Counted from the stretch's first letter, positions 15,860-27,900 are shown. The stretch is DNA of 64,000 nucleotides from Candidatus Flexicrinis affinis (GCA_016716525.1 JADJWE010000001.1:1488001-1552000), one strand, 5' to 3'. Notes: generated from the letters alone by a model not told the origin. Numbers and translations: made by a program.

Positions 15860-18099
15860 TCGTGTGTTTCGGGCGGGCCAAGCGCCCGCCCCGTCTCCCC
15901 CTGTGAAGCGACCTGTCGCACGCCCTCCGACACTGTAAATAGCAGTGTAAAACAACTCCCCTGCCCTTCCACACTCTTCAGCGCGACTGTGCCGCCATGC
16001 AGTTCCATAATGGCTTTGACCAGCGCAAGCCCAAGGCCGCTGCCGCTGACGTGCTCGAATCCGCGCTGTCTGCCGCGAAAGAATCGGTCGAAGACGTGAC
16101 TTTGGATGTCGGCCGGTATCCCGATTCCAGTGTCTATCACATGGATCGCAACCTGCCTGCCGGCCTCACGGACCTCGCTCGAAACAGTAACGCTGCTGCC
16201 TTTCTCCGAGAACTTGATCGCGTTTTCGATGAGATTGGAAAGTGCTCGCTCGAACTGCTCGCCGTCAACATCGAGGATCAACGTCCGATCAACCGCGTTC
16301 GTGATCGATACATCCCGGTCGAGCCGTGTCCGGTCAAGATCCTGAATGACCTTCGCTGCAATCGGATAGATCTCGTGTGGTAGCCGCTGCAGCCGGCCTG
16401 TGCGGATCCGTTCAAGATCCAGAACGCCGCGAATGATGCGATCCATTCGATCGAGTTGACGATCGAGTGCGTCCAGTGACTCGTTGAGCGCCGAGTCCTC
16501 GCGAGTCCGCAACAGGTCGACATTCAACATCGCGCCCATCAGCGGATTCTTCAGATCATGGCTGACCATCCGAATCATCTCGCCCTTCATCCGGTCGAGT
16601 TCCTTGAGGCGGCTCACGTCGTGCATTACAGCGACCCAGCCTTCATGCCGTGTCTTGCCGAGCCGCGCCACATGGCACTGAAAAGTAACCGAATCGAGGC
16701 CGATTTCGTACTCGTGAACCTTGAAGAGCTGCAAATCGCGCGCCATTGCCTCAAGCGATGGCGGAAAGTACTGCGCCGGAATTCGAATGTCACTCGCATC
16801 GGTGCCCTGTTCGACATCGAGCAGGCTGAGTGCCGCAGGGTTTGCAAACAGTACCTTCAACCGCCGATCGACTGCAATTACCGGATTCTCTGTGCTCAAC
16901 AGGAGCGACTCGAGCTGGGCGCTGTTGGCTTCGATCTGGCGCAGCAATCGGCGCTGCTTGTCGAGAAGGGCGCTGTATGCGATTGCCACGGCGGCCTGCG
17001 GCGCGAGCAATTCGAGTCGAAATACGTCGTCCGAGCGAAACATGCGTCCCTGATGACCGGATACGACGAACAACACACCGGCAACCGAGCCCTGATACGT
17101 CAGCGGCACGGCCGCAAATGAACCGAAAGTCTGCTCAGCTAGCGGCAAATCGGGCTCAAAGCGCCAGTCTCGACCGTAGTTCTCGACAAGTTGCGCCTTC
17201 TCCGACCGAACGGCTTGCCCGCATACACCGTTGTCGATCGACATCTTCAAACCGTGATACGACGACGGCAAGTTGTGTGTTGCCGCAAGGTACAGATGGT
17301 CTTCATCGCGCAGGAAGACACCCGCAGCATCACCGCCTATCCAATTTGTCGCTTGGAGTGCGATTTGTCCGAGGACCTCGTCGAGCTGCGGCTGACCGGC
17401 GATCTCCTTGCTCAAGCTGTGAAGCGCCGCAATCTGCTGCTCGCGCTCGGCAAGAGGGCGAATGATCTCGCGCCGGATGACTCCGATCGTCATCAGGAGA
17501 AGGCCGCCAGAGCACAGATTCGTCGAGATCGCGACGATTCCAAGCGCCGGATTCGCGAATGCCAAGCCCTGACCGGCAACAAACAGCGCAGCGCCGCTCA
17601 ATATGGTCGGCGAGGTCAGTTTGCGCCGGTTCGCGAACAGCTGATACACGCCTAAAACGCTGTAAGCGAAGAACAGCAGCATGGGCAGGGGCGAGAGCTG
17701 CGACGTGGCCTGGCCGGATTCGACCAGAACCAGCGGAGAGAACACCAGTCTTGAAACAACAACCGCGCCAATGCCGAGCAAAGCAGCGCGGAGCAGCGGC
17801 GCCGCGCGTGTACCGGTGAGCGACGCGGCGAAGGCGTAGAACGCCACACTTGACGCAGCAAACCCCGCATCATGTACCACTGCGGCGGCCGACACCATCG
17901 TGCTGTTTAAGGCGAACTGGCCGGCCAGCTTGGTGACGATGGAACCGAGATTCCATGCAACTACCAAGCCAAGCAGCGTCACCAGTAGTGCGATATGACG
18001 CTTGTTCAGGTTGTGCCAAATCAGGAGCAGTGCGAATGAAAAAGTGAGTGCAAGCACCACGCCGTCAAGGACAATTGTGACGATCGTGGAGTCAATCAT
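15856..18099 (-). CDS. Membrane GAF-PAS sensor histidine kinase
   Basis: 747 residues. Seven or so membrane helices fill residues 1-215, resembling the 7TM N-terminus of multi-sensor kinases. A GAF domain follows (about 235-375), a PAS-like domain (about 400-495), then HisKA with the phosphorylated His at residue 514 (M-V-S-H-D-L-K-N-P-L) and the ATPase domain with N-L-I-E-N-A-I-K, D-T-G-I-G-I-P and G-S-G-L-G-L-A-L. It autophosphorylates and passes phosphate to a regulator, most likely the one encoded 19 bases upstream. Third gene of the kinase-regulator-kinase operon. A copy of the polar 11-mer lies near its 3' end. Confidence 0.9.
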   Translation of the reverse strand: MIDSTIVTIVLDGVVLALTFSFALLLIWHNLNKRHIALLVTLLGLVVAWNLGSIVTKLAGQFALNSTMVSAAAVVHDAGFAASSVAFYAFAASLTGTRAAPLLRAALLGIGAVVVSRLVFSPLVLVESGQATSQLSPLPMLLFFAYSVLGVYQLFANRRKLTSPTILSGAALFVAGQGLAFANPALGIVAISTNLCSGGLLLMTIGVIRREIIRPLAEREQQIAALHSLSKEIAGQPQLDEVLGQIALQATNWIGGDAAGVFLRDEDHLYLAATHNLPSSYHGLKMSIDNGVCGQAVRSEKAQLVENYGRDWRFEPDLPLAEQTFGSFAAVPLTYQGSVAGVLFVVSGHQGRMFRSDDVFRLELLAPQAAVAIAYSALLDKQRRLLRQIEANSAQLESLLLSTENPVIAVDRRLKVLFANPAALSLLDVEQGTDASDIRIPAQYFPPSLEAMARDLQLFKVHEYEIGLDSVTFQCHVARLGKTRHEGWVAVMHDVSRLKELDRMKGEMIRMVSHDLKNPLMGAMLNVDLLRTREDSALNESLDALDRQLDRMDRIIRGVLDLERIRTGRLQRLPHEIYPIAAKVIQDLDRTRLDRDVSITNAVDRTLILDVDGEQFERALSNLIENAIKFSEKGSSVTVSSEVREAGRQVAIHVIDTGIGIPADIQSHVFDRFFRGRQRGFEHVSGSGLGLALVKAIMELHGGTVALKSVEGQGSCFTLLFTVSEGVRQVASQGETGRALGPPETHD
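15957..15967 (-). repeat. Polar 11-mer copy 2
   Basis: Exact TCCCCTGCCCT on the + strand inside a minus-strand kinase gene, where it reads Glu-Gly-Gln-Gly-Ser. Same orientation as the other five copies. Confidence 0.6.
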
Positions 18100-18118
18100 C
18101 CGCTAAACAGCCGTGACG

Positions 18119-18802
18119 CTACTTGGGCAGATGCTTCTCGAACCGATAACCGATGCGGTGTTCGGTCAGGATATAACGCGGGTTTCCGGCGTCTGGTTCG
18201 ATCTTGCGGCGCAGTTGGCTGATATAGACGCGCGGATAATACTTGTCGTCGATATATTCGTGCCCCCAAACCTGTTCAAGCAGATCGCGCTGGTGGACCA
18301 CACGCCCGGCGTTTTCGAGCAGGACGATCAGCAGCTTAAATTCGGTGGGCGTCAAGTGGACGCGCCTTCCCTGAACACGCACGTGCCTCCGCTGCGGATC
18401 CACGCTGAGGTATCCGTCATCATAATCGGCAGATGCTGGCGATGCGCGCCTTAGGAGGGCTTGAACGCGGGCCGAAAACTCGTTCAATCGCACCGGTTTG
18501 ACCAGATACTCGTCGGCACCAGCCTGCAAGCCTTCGACAATATCCTCTTCGGTAATCGCCTGCGCGGACATCAACATGATGGGTACGTCTGATGAATCGC
18601 GGATTCGGCGGCATACATCGAGGCCGCTAAGCTCTCCCGGCATGACTATATCCAGCACGACAAGGTCGGGTCCCCACAGTTCATAGGTTTTCAACGCATC
18701 CAGACCGTTGTACCGCGTCTGGACTTCGAAGTGATCGTTCCGCAGCCGAGTGGAAAGCGCTTCGCCAATCACCAACTCGTCGTCAACAATTAAGACCTTC
18801 AT
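18119..18802 (-). CDS. OmpR-family response regulator
   Basis: 227 residues. The receiver domain has the acidic pair D7-D8, phospho-acceptor D51 (V-V-L-D-I-V-M-P-G), S79 and K102, all at expected spacing. The C-terminal winged helix (about 128-225) shows H-L-T-P-T-E-F-K-L-L and the recognition-helix region S-Q-L-R-R-K-I-E-P-D, ending in G-Y-R-F. It binds DNA as a phosphorylation-controlled regulator. It sits between two histidine kinase genes (48 bases after one, 19 before the other), so it probably serves one or both. Targets are not visible. Confidence 0.93.
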   Translation of the reverse strand: MKVLIVDDELVIGEALSTRLRNDHFEVQTRYNGLDALKTYELWGPDLVVLDIVMPGELSGLDVCRRIRDSSDVPIMLMSAQAITEEDIVEGLQAGADEYLVKPVRLNEFSARVQALLRRASPASADYDDGYLSVDPQRRHVRVQGRRVHLTPTEFKLLIVLLENAGRVVHQRDLLEQVWGHEYIDDKYYPRVYISQLRRKIEPDAGNPRYILTEHRIGYRFEKHLPK

Positions 18803-18850
18803 CGCCTCGCACCCGTTTGGCTTCGACCGACAAGAGTTATGACAACCATA

Positions 18851-21787
18851 TCACTGTTCGGATACCGTCGTGCGTTGTTGTGCGGGCGCGGTCGGCAGCG
18901 TAAACGCAAAGATGCTGCCCCCACCCGGATTGTCCTCGATCCATACACGCCCGCCGTGAGCCTCGATGGTCAATTTGGCAAACGTTAGGCCGAGGCCAAC
19001 GCCGCCTCGAGCGCTGCGCCGGCCTTCCACCTGCACAAAGCCGTCAAACAGGCGTGACTTGTAGTCCTCCGGGATGCCAAGCCCCTGATCGCGCACCTCA
19101 ATGCGCACGAAGCCATTATCTGGCTCATGCGGGAAACAGTGGATCGAGACCAGCGAGTGTTTCGGGCTGTATTTGAGTGCATTGTCGATGAAGTTGAGCA
19201 TCACACGCTCGATCTTGTCGGAATCGACATTGATATTGGGAATGTTCCCGTCCCCGATGAGTTCGACCTCGATGTCTAGCTCCTTCGCTAGAGGCGCGAG
19301 TTCCTCAATAACCGAGCGCGCAATCTCACCGAAATCGATACTGCTGCGCTCCACGAGCATGCCACCGCTTTGCATCTTTGCGATATCAAGCAGCGAGTCC
19401 ACCCGGTTAAGGATTTTCTTCACCGCTCTCCGGCTAATCCCGGTCGCAGACTCCACGACCGACCAGTAAGGGCTATCCTTCGGGATCATCTCGTAGAGCA
19501 GGCGTTGGCTTGTGGTCACGGCCGTCAATGGGCTTCTCAGGTCGTGGATGATCATGTTGGTGAGTTCTTCCCGTGACCGCTCGAGTTCTTGCTGGGCCGT
19601 TCGGTCGTAAAACACCAACATTAGGCCGATTGATGCGCTGTCGGAGCTGCTTACAGGTACGATGCGACGCTCAACCGCACGCTGCGAGCCGCTGGGAAGG
19701 GAGACGTTGTACGTCGTGGCTTCATGCTGTTCCGAGTAGGTGTCCATGTGCAGCACAAACGCCACCGCTTCCTCGCGTGACGCGAAACCTACGCGCTCGG
19801 CAAACAGCAGTCCATCGACTTCAAGCAGCTCAAGGAAATTGGCGTGGAGCAGATCCTCGGAAGCCAGCCCAACGATCGACATTCGGGGATTCGCCAAGAC
19901 GACATCCCCTTGCCGATCGATCATCATGATGCCCTCGACCATGGTATCCAGCAGGCGCGCGAGCCGTTCGCGATCGGCCTCACGCCGCTGGAACAAGCGA
20001 CCGTTCTCAAGCGCAATTACGGCCTGGTTGCTGATCTGTTCGACAAACCGGATGTCCTCTGCACCGAACCCGCTGGGCGAGCTGTGTTCCAACCAGATGA
20101 CGCCGAACAAGAAACTTGCCTGCACCATAGGCACAATCAGCAGCGAATTGGATTCTTGTGTGAGAAACGGCGGCATGCCAACCGTATGCATGTCCCGCCG
20201 GATCACAAACGCGCCGCTAGCCGGGTCGATCTGCCGCAGCGCTGCGATAACGCTGGCAAACTGCGTCTGGTCGTCTTCGATGCCACGTGTCGCACCGATT
20301 TGAGGGGTCGAGGCGATATCGTCCAGCAGCACGAGTAAACCGGTCTCTGCGCCTGTCGCCGACAGGACCTCGTCGAGCACCTGCTCGCACATGCTCCCAA
20401 CATCTACCGATGACGAAAGCGAACGGCTCAGCACGGCCAGAGTCATGAGGCGTTCGGCGTTGCGCTGGAAGGCTTCATTGGCCTCTACGTACTGCCTCGC
20501 GTTGTACAACGACTGTGCCGCCTGTGTCGTAAACGCCCGGAGAATCTCGAGCCGCCGGTCATTTGGGTCGATCGTGTGCGTGAAGTACAGCGCGAGTACG
20601 CCGAGAACTGCGCCGCCTGCCACCAGCGGAAACTCGATCAGCGATCGCTGCTTGCGATGAACTCCAACACTCCGCAGCATCTCGGCCCGTGGATCTCTGG
20701 CGATGTCGGGGACGACCAGAGGGTGTGCGTCGAAGCGGTCGCTATCGTCCACTTGTAGAGACATCAACGGCACGGAGATGGCTTCGAACTCAACGTCGGA
20801 GAGGCCGACAGCCCGCGCCAGCAGATACTGGTCATTCCAGTTCAGATAGACGGCGTAGCCGGTTGCGCCAGTCAGCACGGAGGCGCACGAGATAATGTGG
20901 TCCACCAGCGTGTCCGGGGACAGCGTGCCGCTGAGCGTGGCCACGACTTCGTTGAGCAACGACATTTGGCTGATCTGAGAATCTTGATCGGCCATCAGCA
21001 CCGTATTCTGCACGGCTAGCGACTGCTGGACTTCGAGGTCGTCGCGCAACTTCTGCTCTGCCCGCCCAAGCCCGCTAAGGGCAATCACGATGAGCATTGC
21101 GCCGTAAGCGAATACGAGTTCGGCCGTTGTCCCGAGTTTTGAAGCGATCTCACCCCCAAGCACGGCTAACGGAAGCGGAAGCGCCAAAACAACCACGATC
21201 GGCGGCAATTCGCGAATCAGAACCTCACCCGGCCGCAGCGTATCGAGCCTGAGTAGCAGATACGCGCCGGAGTAAACGGCCAGAAAGGCGAGCATCGACA
21301 GAACGAGTGCACCAAAGTTCTCGGCCGGGTAAGCGCTGACAGGCGCCGACGGCACGACGCCGGCGACCTGACGAAATACTGTGACAAAGGAGTATGCGCT
21401 CAGCACGACGCCAGCGAATGGGGCCACCAGCTTGGGCCAGTCTCGCAGGGCGTTAACGCCGCGCCGCTGCATGAGGGTCAGATGCAGAACCGTGCCAAGG
21501 AATGTGGACACGGCTGCGGCGACAATCATGGCGTCGACGCCGCTGGAACTTGCGCTCAGCAGTCCAACAAGCACGAACACGTGCCCGGCACTCAGCCGTA
21601 GTGACTTCAGCTGAACCGGTATCGCATACGCGAACAGTATGAGAACGCCGTACAGAATTGTGCGCTGAACGTCGCTAGGCTCATTCAGGCGTGCTGTACT
21701 CACTATGCCTGCAATGACGGCTGCGGCGAGAATTGTGAGTAGAACCAGCAGCCCGCGCGCTGCATTTCGAACTGTCGACACTGACAT
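18851..21787 (-). CDS. Multi-sensor histidine kinase (membrane, 2 GAF, PAS)
   Basis: 978 residues, long for the family. An N-terminal set of about eight membrane helices (residues 10-250) is followed by a coiled segment, GAF 1 (about 290-435), GAF 2 (about 460-605), a PAS domain (about 610-720), HisKA with H748 in M-I-I-H-D-L-R-S-P-L, and an ATPase domain with F-I-D-N-A-L-K-Y, D-Q-G-L-G-I-P and G-V-G-L-G-L-T-F. No chromophore-binding Cys is obvious in the GAF domains, so the ligand is unknown. First gene of the operon with the regulator and second kinase; 192 bases separate it from the divergent PKD gene. Confidence 0.9.
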   Translation of the reverse strand: MSVSTVRNAARGLLVLLTILAAAVIAGIVSTARLNEPSDVQRTILYGVLILFAYAIPVQLKSLRLSAGHVFVLVGLLSASSSGVDAMIVAAAVSTFLGTVLHLTLMQRRGVNALRDWPKLVAPFAGVVLSAYSFVTVFRQVAGVVPSAPVSAYPAENFGALVLSMLAFLAVYSGAYLLLRLDTLRPGEVLIRELPPIVVVLALPLPLAVLGGEIASKLGTTAELVFAYGAMLIVIALSGLGRAEQKLRDDLEVQQSLAVQNTVLMADQDSQISQMSLLNEVVATLSGTLSPDTLVDHIISCASVLTGATGYAVYLNWNDQYLLARAVGLSDVEFEAISVPLMSLQVDDSDRFDAHPLVVPDIARDPRAEMLRSVGVHRKQRSLIEFPLVAGGAVLGVLALYFTHTIDPNDRRLEILRAFTTQAAQSLYNARQYVEANEAFQRNAERLMTLAVLSRSLSSSVDVGSMCEQVLDEVLSATGAETGLLVLLDDIASTPQIGATRGIEDDQTQFASVIAALRQIDPASGAFVIRRDMHTVGMPPFLTQESNSLLIVPMVQASFLFGVIWLEHSSPSGFGAEDIRFVEQISNQAVIALENGRLFQRREADRERLARLLDTMVEGIMMIDRQGDVVLANPRMSIVGLASEDLLHANFLELLEVDGLLFAERVGFASREEAVAFVLHMDTYSEQHEATTYNVSLPSGSQRAVERRIVPVSSSDSASIGLMLVFYDRTAQQELERSREELTNMIIHDLRSPLTAVTTSQRLLYEMIPKDSPYWSVVESATGISRRAVKKILNRVDSLLDIAKMQSGGMLVERSSIDFGEIARSVIEELAPLAKELDIEVELIGDGNIPNINVDSDKIERVMLNFIDNALKYSPKHSLVSIHCFPHEPDNGFVRIEVRDQGLGIPEDYKSRLFDGFVQVEGRRSARGGVGLGLTFAKLTIEAHGGRVWIEDNPGGGSIFAFTLPTAPAQQRTTVSEQ

Positions 21788-21936
21788 TCAGCCCAATTGT
21801 GATTTCCGGCGTGATGACTCCGCCTATCAATGATAATAGGCAGCGATCAAATGCGCCAAAGCCGCCCAATTGAAGATCAATCATAGGTCAAGCGTCGGAC
21901 CACTGTCGTGTCGTTCGCTTGGCCTGCGTTATCATA

Positions 21937-21952
21937 ATACTATGGGTAGTAT
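21937..21952. promoter_or_regulatory. Inverted repeat upstream of the PKD gene
   Basis: ATACTA and TAGTAT flank TGGG, 28 bases before the start codon. GGGTAGTATAC (21944-21954) recurs in reverse complement at 15481-15491, inside the SCP2 promoter. It may be an operator or overlap a -10 element. The rest of the 192-base gap shows nothing I can name. Confidence 0.3.
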
Positions 21953-21979
21953 ACGAATCCGCCTTGAGAGGACACACTT

Positions 21980-24900
21980 ATGGCCACTCGAAGAGTTCTA
22001 GTGTTGGTCGTCTTGGCCATGTTCGCGCTTCTAATGGCGGCATGCAACTTGACGGGTGGACCAGAGGAGACGGAACTCACACCCGTTCCAACCTCAACGC
22101 CTACCCTGTCGGCGCAGGTGACGGGCAGCGTGCCGACGTCAGTCAGCGTCACAACGCTGCCTGTCCTTACACAAGTCGGGCCACCCACGTCGATCGCCAT
22201 CATTCCGCCGACCGCGATATCGGTGATCCCGACCGCTACCCCGTCCACGATCAGCATTGTGCTGCTGTCGCCGATTCCCGGAAACGTGGTGACTAGCAAC
22301 GTTCAGGTGCTGGGCTCGGCGATCCATCCGAACTTCCTCCAGTATCAGCTCGAGTATGGCCCCGATCCAAACCCGGGCAACTTGTGGTACGCCATAGGCG
22401 GACCGCGCCAATTCCCGGTGCTCAACGGCGTTCTGGGTATTTGGTCGACGAACGCGATCCCGGACGGGAACTACCAGCTCCGCCTGCGCGTCTACTTGCG
22501 CGATGGCAGCAATCCCCAAACGGTTGTAAACAACATCCGCGTGCAAAACGCCATACCGACTCCGGTGCCAACCGCGACCCCGTCGATCCCGCGGCCAATT
22601 GCGGCCTTTACACAGGATCGCACCTCGGGCGAGGCGCCGCTGGTGGTCCGCTTCACGAATCGCTCAACGGGGCAAATCTCAGGCTACAACTGGTCGTTCG
22701 GAGACGGCAGCAGCAGCGCCGAGATCAGCCCGGTACATGTATTCCGTGCGGCTGGCGAGTATGAGGTCAAGTTGACGGTTGTTGGCCCGGGTGGGCAGTC
22801 CAACGTCTCGCAAATCATCACGGTCAATACCAACCCGCCGGTGGCGTTGTACGAACAGAGTGCGGTTAGCGGGCCTTCGCCGCTCACCGTTCAGTTCACG
22901 GACCGATCCACGGGCGTAATCGATAGTTGGCGCTGGGACTTCGGCGACGGTACAACCTCGACCGAGCGCAGCCCGCGCAAGGTGTTTACAGCAGAAGGCA
23001 CCTACAATATCTCGCTGCGGGTGCGCGGGCCGGGTGGCACGGGCCGTGCCTTCAGCGTCGTAACAGTGTCGAACCCGCAGGTACCGCCCCCTCAGGCAAA
23101 CTTCACGCCGACCAACACCGGGGGTATCGCACCGCTTTCGATCCAATACACGGACACTTCCCAAGGTCAAATTACGTCGCGGCTTTGGGAGTTCGGGGAC
23201 GGCACGACCAGCACCGATCAGAACCCAATTCACCAGTTCGTCAATCCGGGCGTCTACACGGTTCGCTTGACGGTCAATGGTCCGGGCGGCACGGCGACTC
23301 AGAGTGGAACAGTCACGGTCACGCGTGCGCCGCAGGCCCCTGAGGCGCGCTTTACCGCCAATCCTACATCTGGCGATGCTCCGCTTATCGTGACGTTCCA
23401 GAATTTCACGACCGGTGACGTTACGGGTTATCGGTGGGACTTCGGCGACGGGACACCGATCGATCAGACTCAGGCGCCCACGCATACCTACACCAGCCCG
23501 GGAACTTACCGTGTTCGTTTGACTGCGCTCGGCCCTGACGGGTTATCCGATACGGCTGAAGCCGACATCAGCGTGACCCGCCCGCTGGCGCCGCCGAGTG
23601 CCGACTTCAACGTATCGCCGCAGGAAGGGTCTGCGCCGCTGGACGTGCAGTTCAACAACTTGTCTTCAGGCGACGACATCCAGTCCAACTGGGACTTTGG
23701 CGATGGCGAGTCGCTGGCGACCAACGAGCCGATCGTGTTCCACACGTACGAGGAAAACGGTACGTATACGGTCATCCTGACAGTCGTCGGGCCGGGTGGC
23801 CCTGCGAGCAGTGCAACGCGTACGATCACGGTCACGGACCGCGTGCAGGCGGCGTTTGAAGTCGTGAACCTCACCGATCCGCCGGGTCTAGGTGTCGCGT
23901 TCCAGGATCGTTCCACAGGCAATCTCACGTCTTGGAACTGGTCGTTTGGAGATGGTGGTTCCAGCACCGATCAGAATCCGTCGCACACCTTCGGTCAGGC
24001 GGGCACGTATCAGGTGCGGCTTGTCGTCACCTCGCAGGACGGGGTGCAAAGCGAAGCGACCCAGAGCGTGACCGTTTCGGCTCCGCTGCCGCCGGCGCCT
24101 GAGGCGAGCTTCGAGGTCACGGTCGATGACCTGACCGCGCAGTTCACGAACACATCGACGGGTCAAATAGATTCCACGTCGTGGAATTTCGGCGACGGGC
24201 AGACTTCTTCCAACTCGAACCCGTCTCACACGTTTGCCGCCGCAGGGACATATACTGTCGAACTGACTGTATCCAACGCTGGCGGTTCGGACAGCTTCAG
24301 TCTGCCCGTGACGGTCAACGCCCCACCACCTGCCCCGCCGACTTCGGCATTTAGCTTCTCGGTTGAAGACCTGAACGTTACGCTTACCGACGAGTCGACC
24401 GGCGAAGGCATATTCTCGTGGGCATGGGAATTCGGCGACGGTTCATCCTCTAACGAGCAGAACCCGACCCACACGTTCGCCGCCGCGGGCACCTACCGCG
24501 TACGCCTCACAGTGACCAATGCCGGCGGCAGCGATCGCAGCGGGCAGGACGTCACCGTAACGGCGCCGCTGCCGAGTGCGCCGCAGTCTGCCTTCACCTT
24601 CAGCCCGAGCGGTTTGGACGTTGACTTCACGGACGAATCGACGGGTCAGATCGACACTTGGCAGTGGGACTTTGGCGACGGGGCATCGTCTACCGACCAG
24701 AATCCGTCCCATTCCTACGCGGCCGACGGTACATACACCGTTCGATTGACGGTCGCCAACGCAGGTGGTTCGAACTTCAGCGAGCAGCAGGTAGAGGTTA
24801 CCGCCCCGCTGCCGAATGCGCCGGTGAGCTCCTTCACGTTCTCTGTGCAGGACTTGACGGCGTCGTTTACCGATACGTCGACCGGCGAGAACATCACGTC

Positions 24901-27900
24901 GTGGTTCTGGGAGTTCGGCGATGGCAACACTTCGAACGAACAGAATCCGACTCATGCCTATGCGGCGCCGGGCACCTATCGCGCTCGCCTGACCGTTGAG
25001 AACGCAGGCGGCAGCGATCGAAGCGGGCAGGATGTCACTGTATCGGCCCCGGTGCCAGACGCGCCGACGTCAGCCTTCACGTTCAGCGTAAACAACCTCG
25101 ATGTGCAGTTCACTGACCTCTCGACCGGCCAGATCGACACTTGGCAGTGGGATTTCGGCGACGGCAACACGTCTGATCAACAGAGTCCGGCACACAGCTA
25201 TGAGAGTGACGGCACGTATACTGTGCGTCTGACGGTCGCCAATGCCGGCGGTTCGAACTCCAGCGAGCAGCAGGTGACGGTATCAGCTCCACTGCCGAAC
25301 GCGCCGACATCGGTATTCACGTTCAGCGTGAACAACCTCGATGTGCAGTTCAACGACCAGTCGACCGGCCAGATCGACACGTGGCAGTGGGACTTCGGCG
25401 ACGGCAACACGTCCAACCAGCAAAGCCCGTCGCACAGCTACGCCAACGGCGGGACGTACATCGTCCGCCTTACGGTGGCTAACGCGGGCGGCTCGAACTT
25501 CAGTGAACAGCAGGTGGCGGTGTCTGCCCCGCTGCCGAACGCGCCGACATCGGCATTCACGTTCAGCGTGAACAACCTCGATGTGCAGTTCAACGACCAG
25601 TCGACCGGCCAGATCGACACGTGGCAGTGGGACTTCGGCGACGGCAACTCGTCGAATCAGCAAAGCCCGTCGCACAGCTACGCCAACGGCGGGACGTACA
25701 TCGTCCGCCTAGCGGTCGCCAATGCCGGCGGTTCGAACTTCAGCGAACAGCAGGTGGCAGTGTCTGCCCCGCTGCCGAACGCTCCAACATCCGCGTTCAC
25801 GTTCAGCGTGAACAACCTCGATGTGCAGTTCAACGACCAGTCGACCGGCCAGATTGACACATGGCAGTGGGACTTTGGCGACGGCAACTCGTCGAATCAG
25901 CAAAGCCCGTCGCACAGCTATGCTAACGGCGGGACGTACCTCGTTCGCCTGACGGTGGCCAATGCGGGCGGTTCGAACTTCAGCGAGCAGCAGGTGGCGG
26001 TGTCTGCCCCGCTGCCGGATGCGCCGGTGAGCTCCTTCACGTTCACTGTGCAAGACCTGTCCGCGTCGTTCACCGATACCTCGACCGGCGAGGACATTAC
26101 GTCCTGGTTCTGGGAGTTCGGCGATGGCAACACCTCGACGGAGCGGAATCCGAGCCACATGTATGGTGCGCCGGGCACCTATCGCGCCCGACTGACGGTT
26201 GAGAACGCTGGAGGCAGTGACCGGAGTGGTCAGGACGTAACCGTAACCGCTCCGCTGCCGCCCGCCCCACAATCGGCATTCACGTTCAGCGCCAACGGTC
26301 TGAACGTGCAGTTCACCGATCTCTCGACAGGTCAGGTCGACTCGTACTTCTGGGAGTTTGGCGATGGCACGCAGGCGTTCGACCGGAATCCGGCGCACAG
26401 CTACGCGACGGACGGCACGTATACGGTCCGCCTAACCGTCAGCAACGCCGGCGGCTCGACTGCGAGCGAGCAGCAGGTGTCGGTTTCGACGCCGCTGCCA
26501 CAGGCGCCGCAGTCGGCATTCACGTTCAGCGCCAACGGTCTGAACGTACAGTTCACCGATCTCTCGACCGGTCAGGTTGACTCGTACTTCTGGGAATTTG
26601 GCGATGGCACGCAGGCGTTCGACCGGAATCCGGCGCACAGCTACGCGACCGACGGTACGTACACGGTCCGCCTGACGGTAAGCAACGCGGGCGGCTCGAA
26701 TGCCAGCGAGCAGCAGGTATCGGTAAAGGCGCCGCTGCCGCAAGCGCCGCAGTCGGCGTTTACGTTCAGTGCCAACAATCTCGACGTCCAGTTCTCCGAT
26801 CTTTCGACCGGGACGATCGACAGTTGGTTCTGGGAGTTCGGCGATGGCGCAACGGCCACCGATCAGAATCCGTTCCACACCTATCCGGGTCCGGGTACGT
26901 ACCGCGTAACCTTAACCGTAGCGAATGCGGGCGGCTCGAATCAGTCCGCGCAGGACGTGACTGTCAGCACACCGGTGCCCAACGCACCTGTGCCTGACTT
27001 CACGTTCGATGTCAACGATCTCACGGTCACGTTTACCGACGCAACGTCGGGCGACGTAACGGACCGGCTGTGGGAGTTTGGCGACGGCGCGACGAGTACC
27101 GAGACGAATCCGACCTACACTTACGCCGGCTACGGGGAATTCACGGTGCGGCTGACGGCATCGAATGCTGGCGGTAGCAACGCTGTCGAGTATCCGGTGC
27201 TCCTACAAGCCCCTGAGCAGCCCCCGCAGGAGAGTATCGCCGATACCGCCCCCGTAGAGCCCAACGTCAACGACCTCGCGGGTCGCCTGTCGACCATCCT
27301 GAACGGCTCCGGCAACAATGCCGCGTCGTTCGCCGTCATCGGCGACCGGTCGATCGACCCGAGCATGTTCTTGAGTCCGTTTGGCGACGGCCAGTACGAA
27401 CTGTCCGAGGCAGGTTCCAGCGTGGACGGAATCATCCAGTTCTATCTGGCGACGACGCTAGACGACGGATCGAACCCGTTCCAGCGTGTCGGCTCGGCGG
27501 TGGACAGCAACTTGCGTGCTGCCAACTTCGCCTACGACTTTGGTGATTGCGGCGATACGTTGGTCGCCTGCGAACTGGACGCAATCTCACCCGCCATCAC
27601 GATCATCAGCCTCGGCTATCAGGACGGTCGTGACGGCACGAGCCCTGACGACTTCCGCTCATCGCTGAACGAGATCGTCACAACGACAATTGGCCGTGGC
27701 AGCATTCCTGTGCTGCTGACGCCGTACACGCGCCCCGGCGACGACGTGAACATCAAGGCCTTGGCCGAGGTGATCATCAACTACGGCCGCGATAACGATC
27801 TGCCGGTCGTCAACGTGTGGCGTATGTTCAACGAGTTGGTCGAGCCGCTGAACGGAAACAATCCGTCGGTTGCCAATCAGGGGGCCGATCGGCTTGGCGA

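Noticed and set aside
22679..26878. Many long minus-strand ORFs (up to 268 codons) opposite the PKD gene
   Set aside because: They recur with the repeat period and come from the codon pattern of the tandem units; no domain is recognisable.
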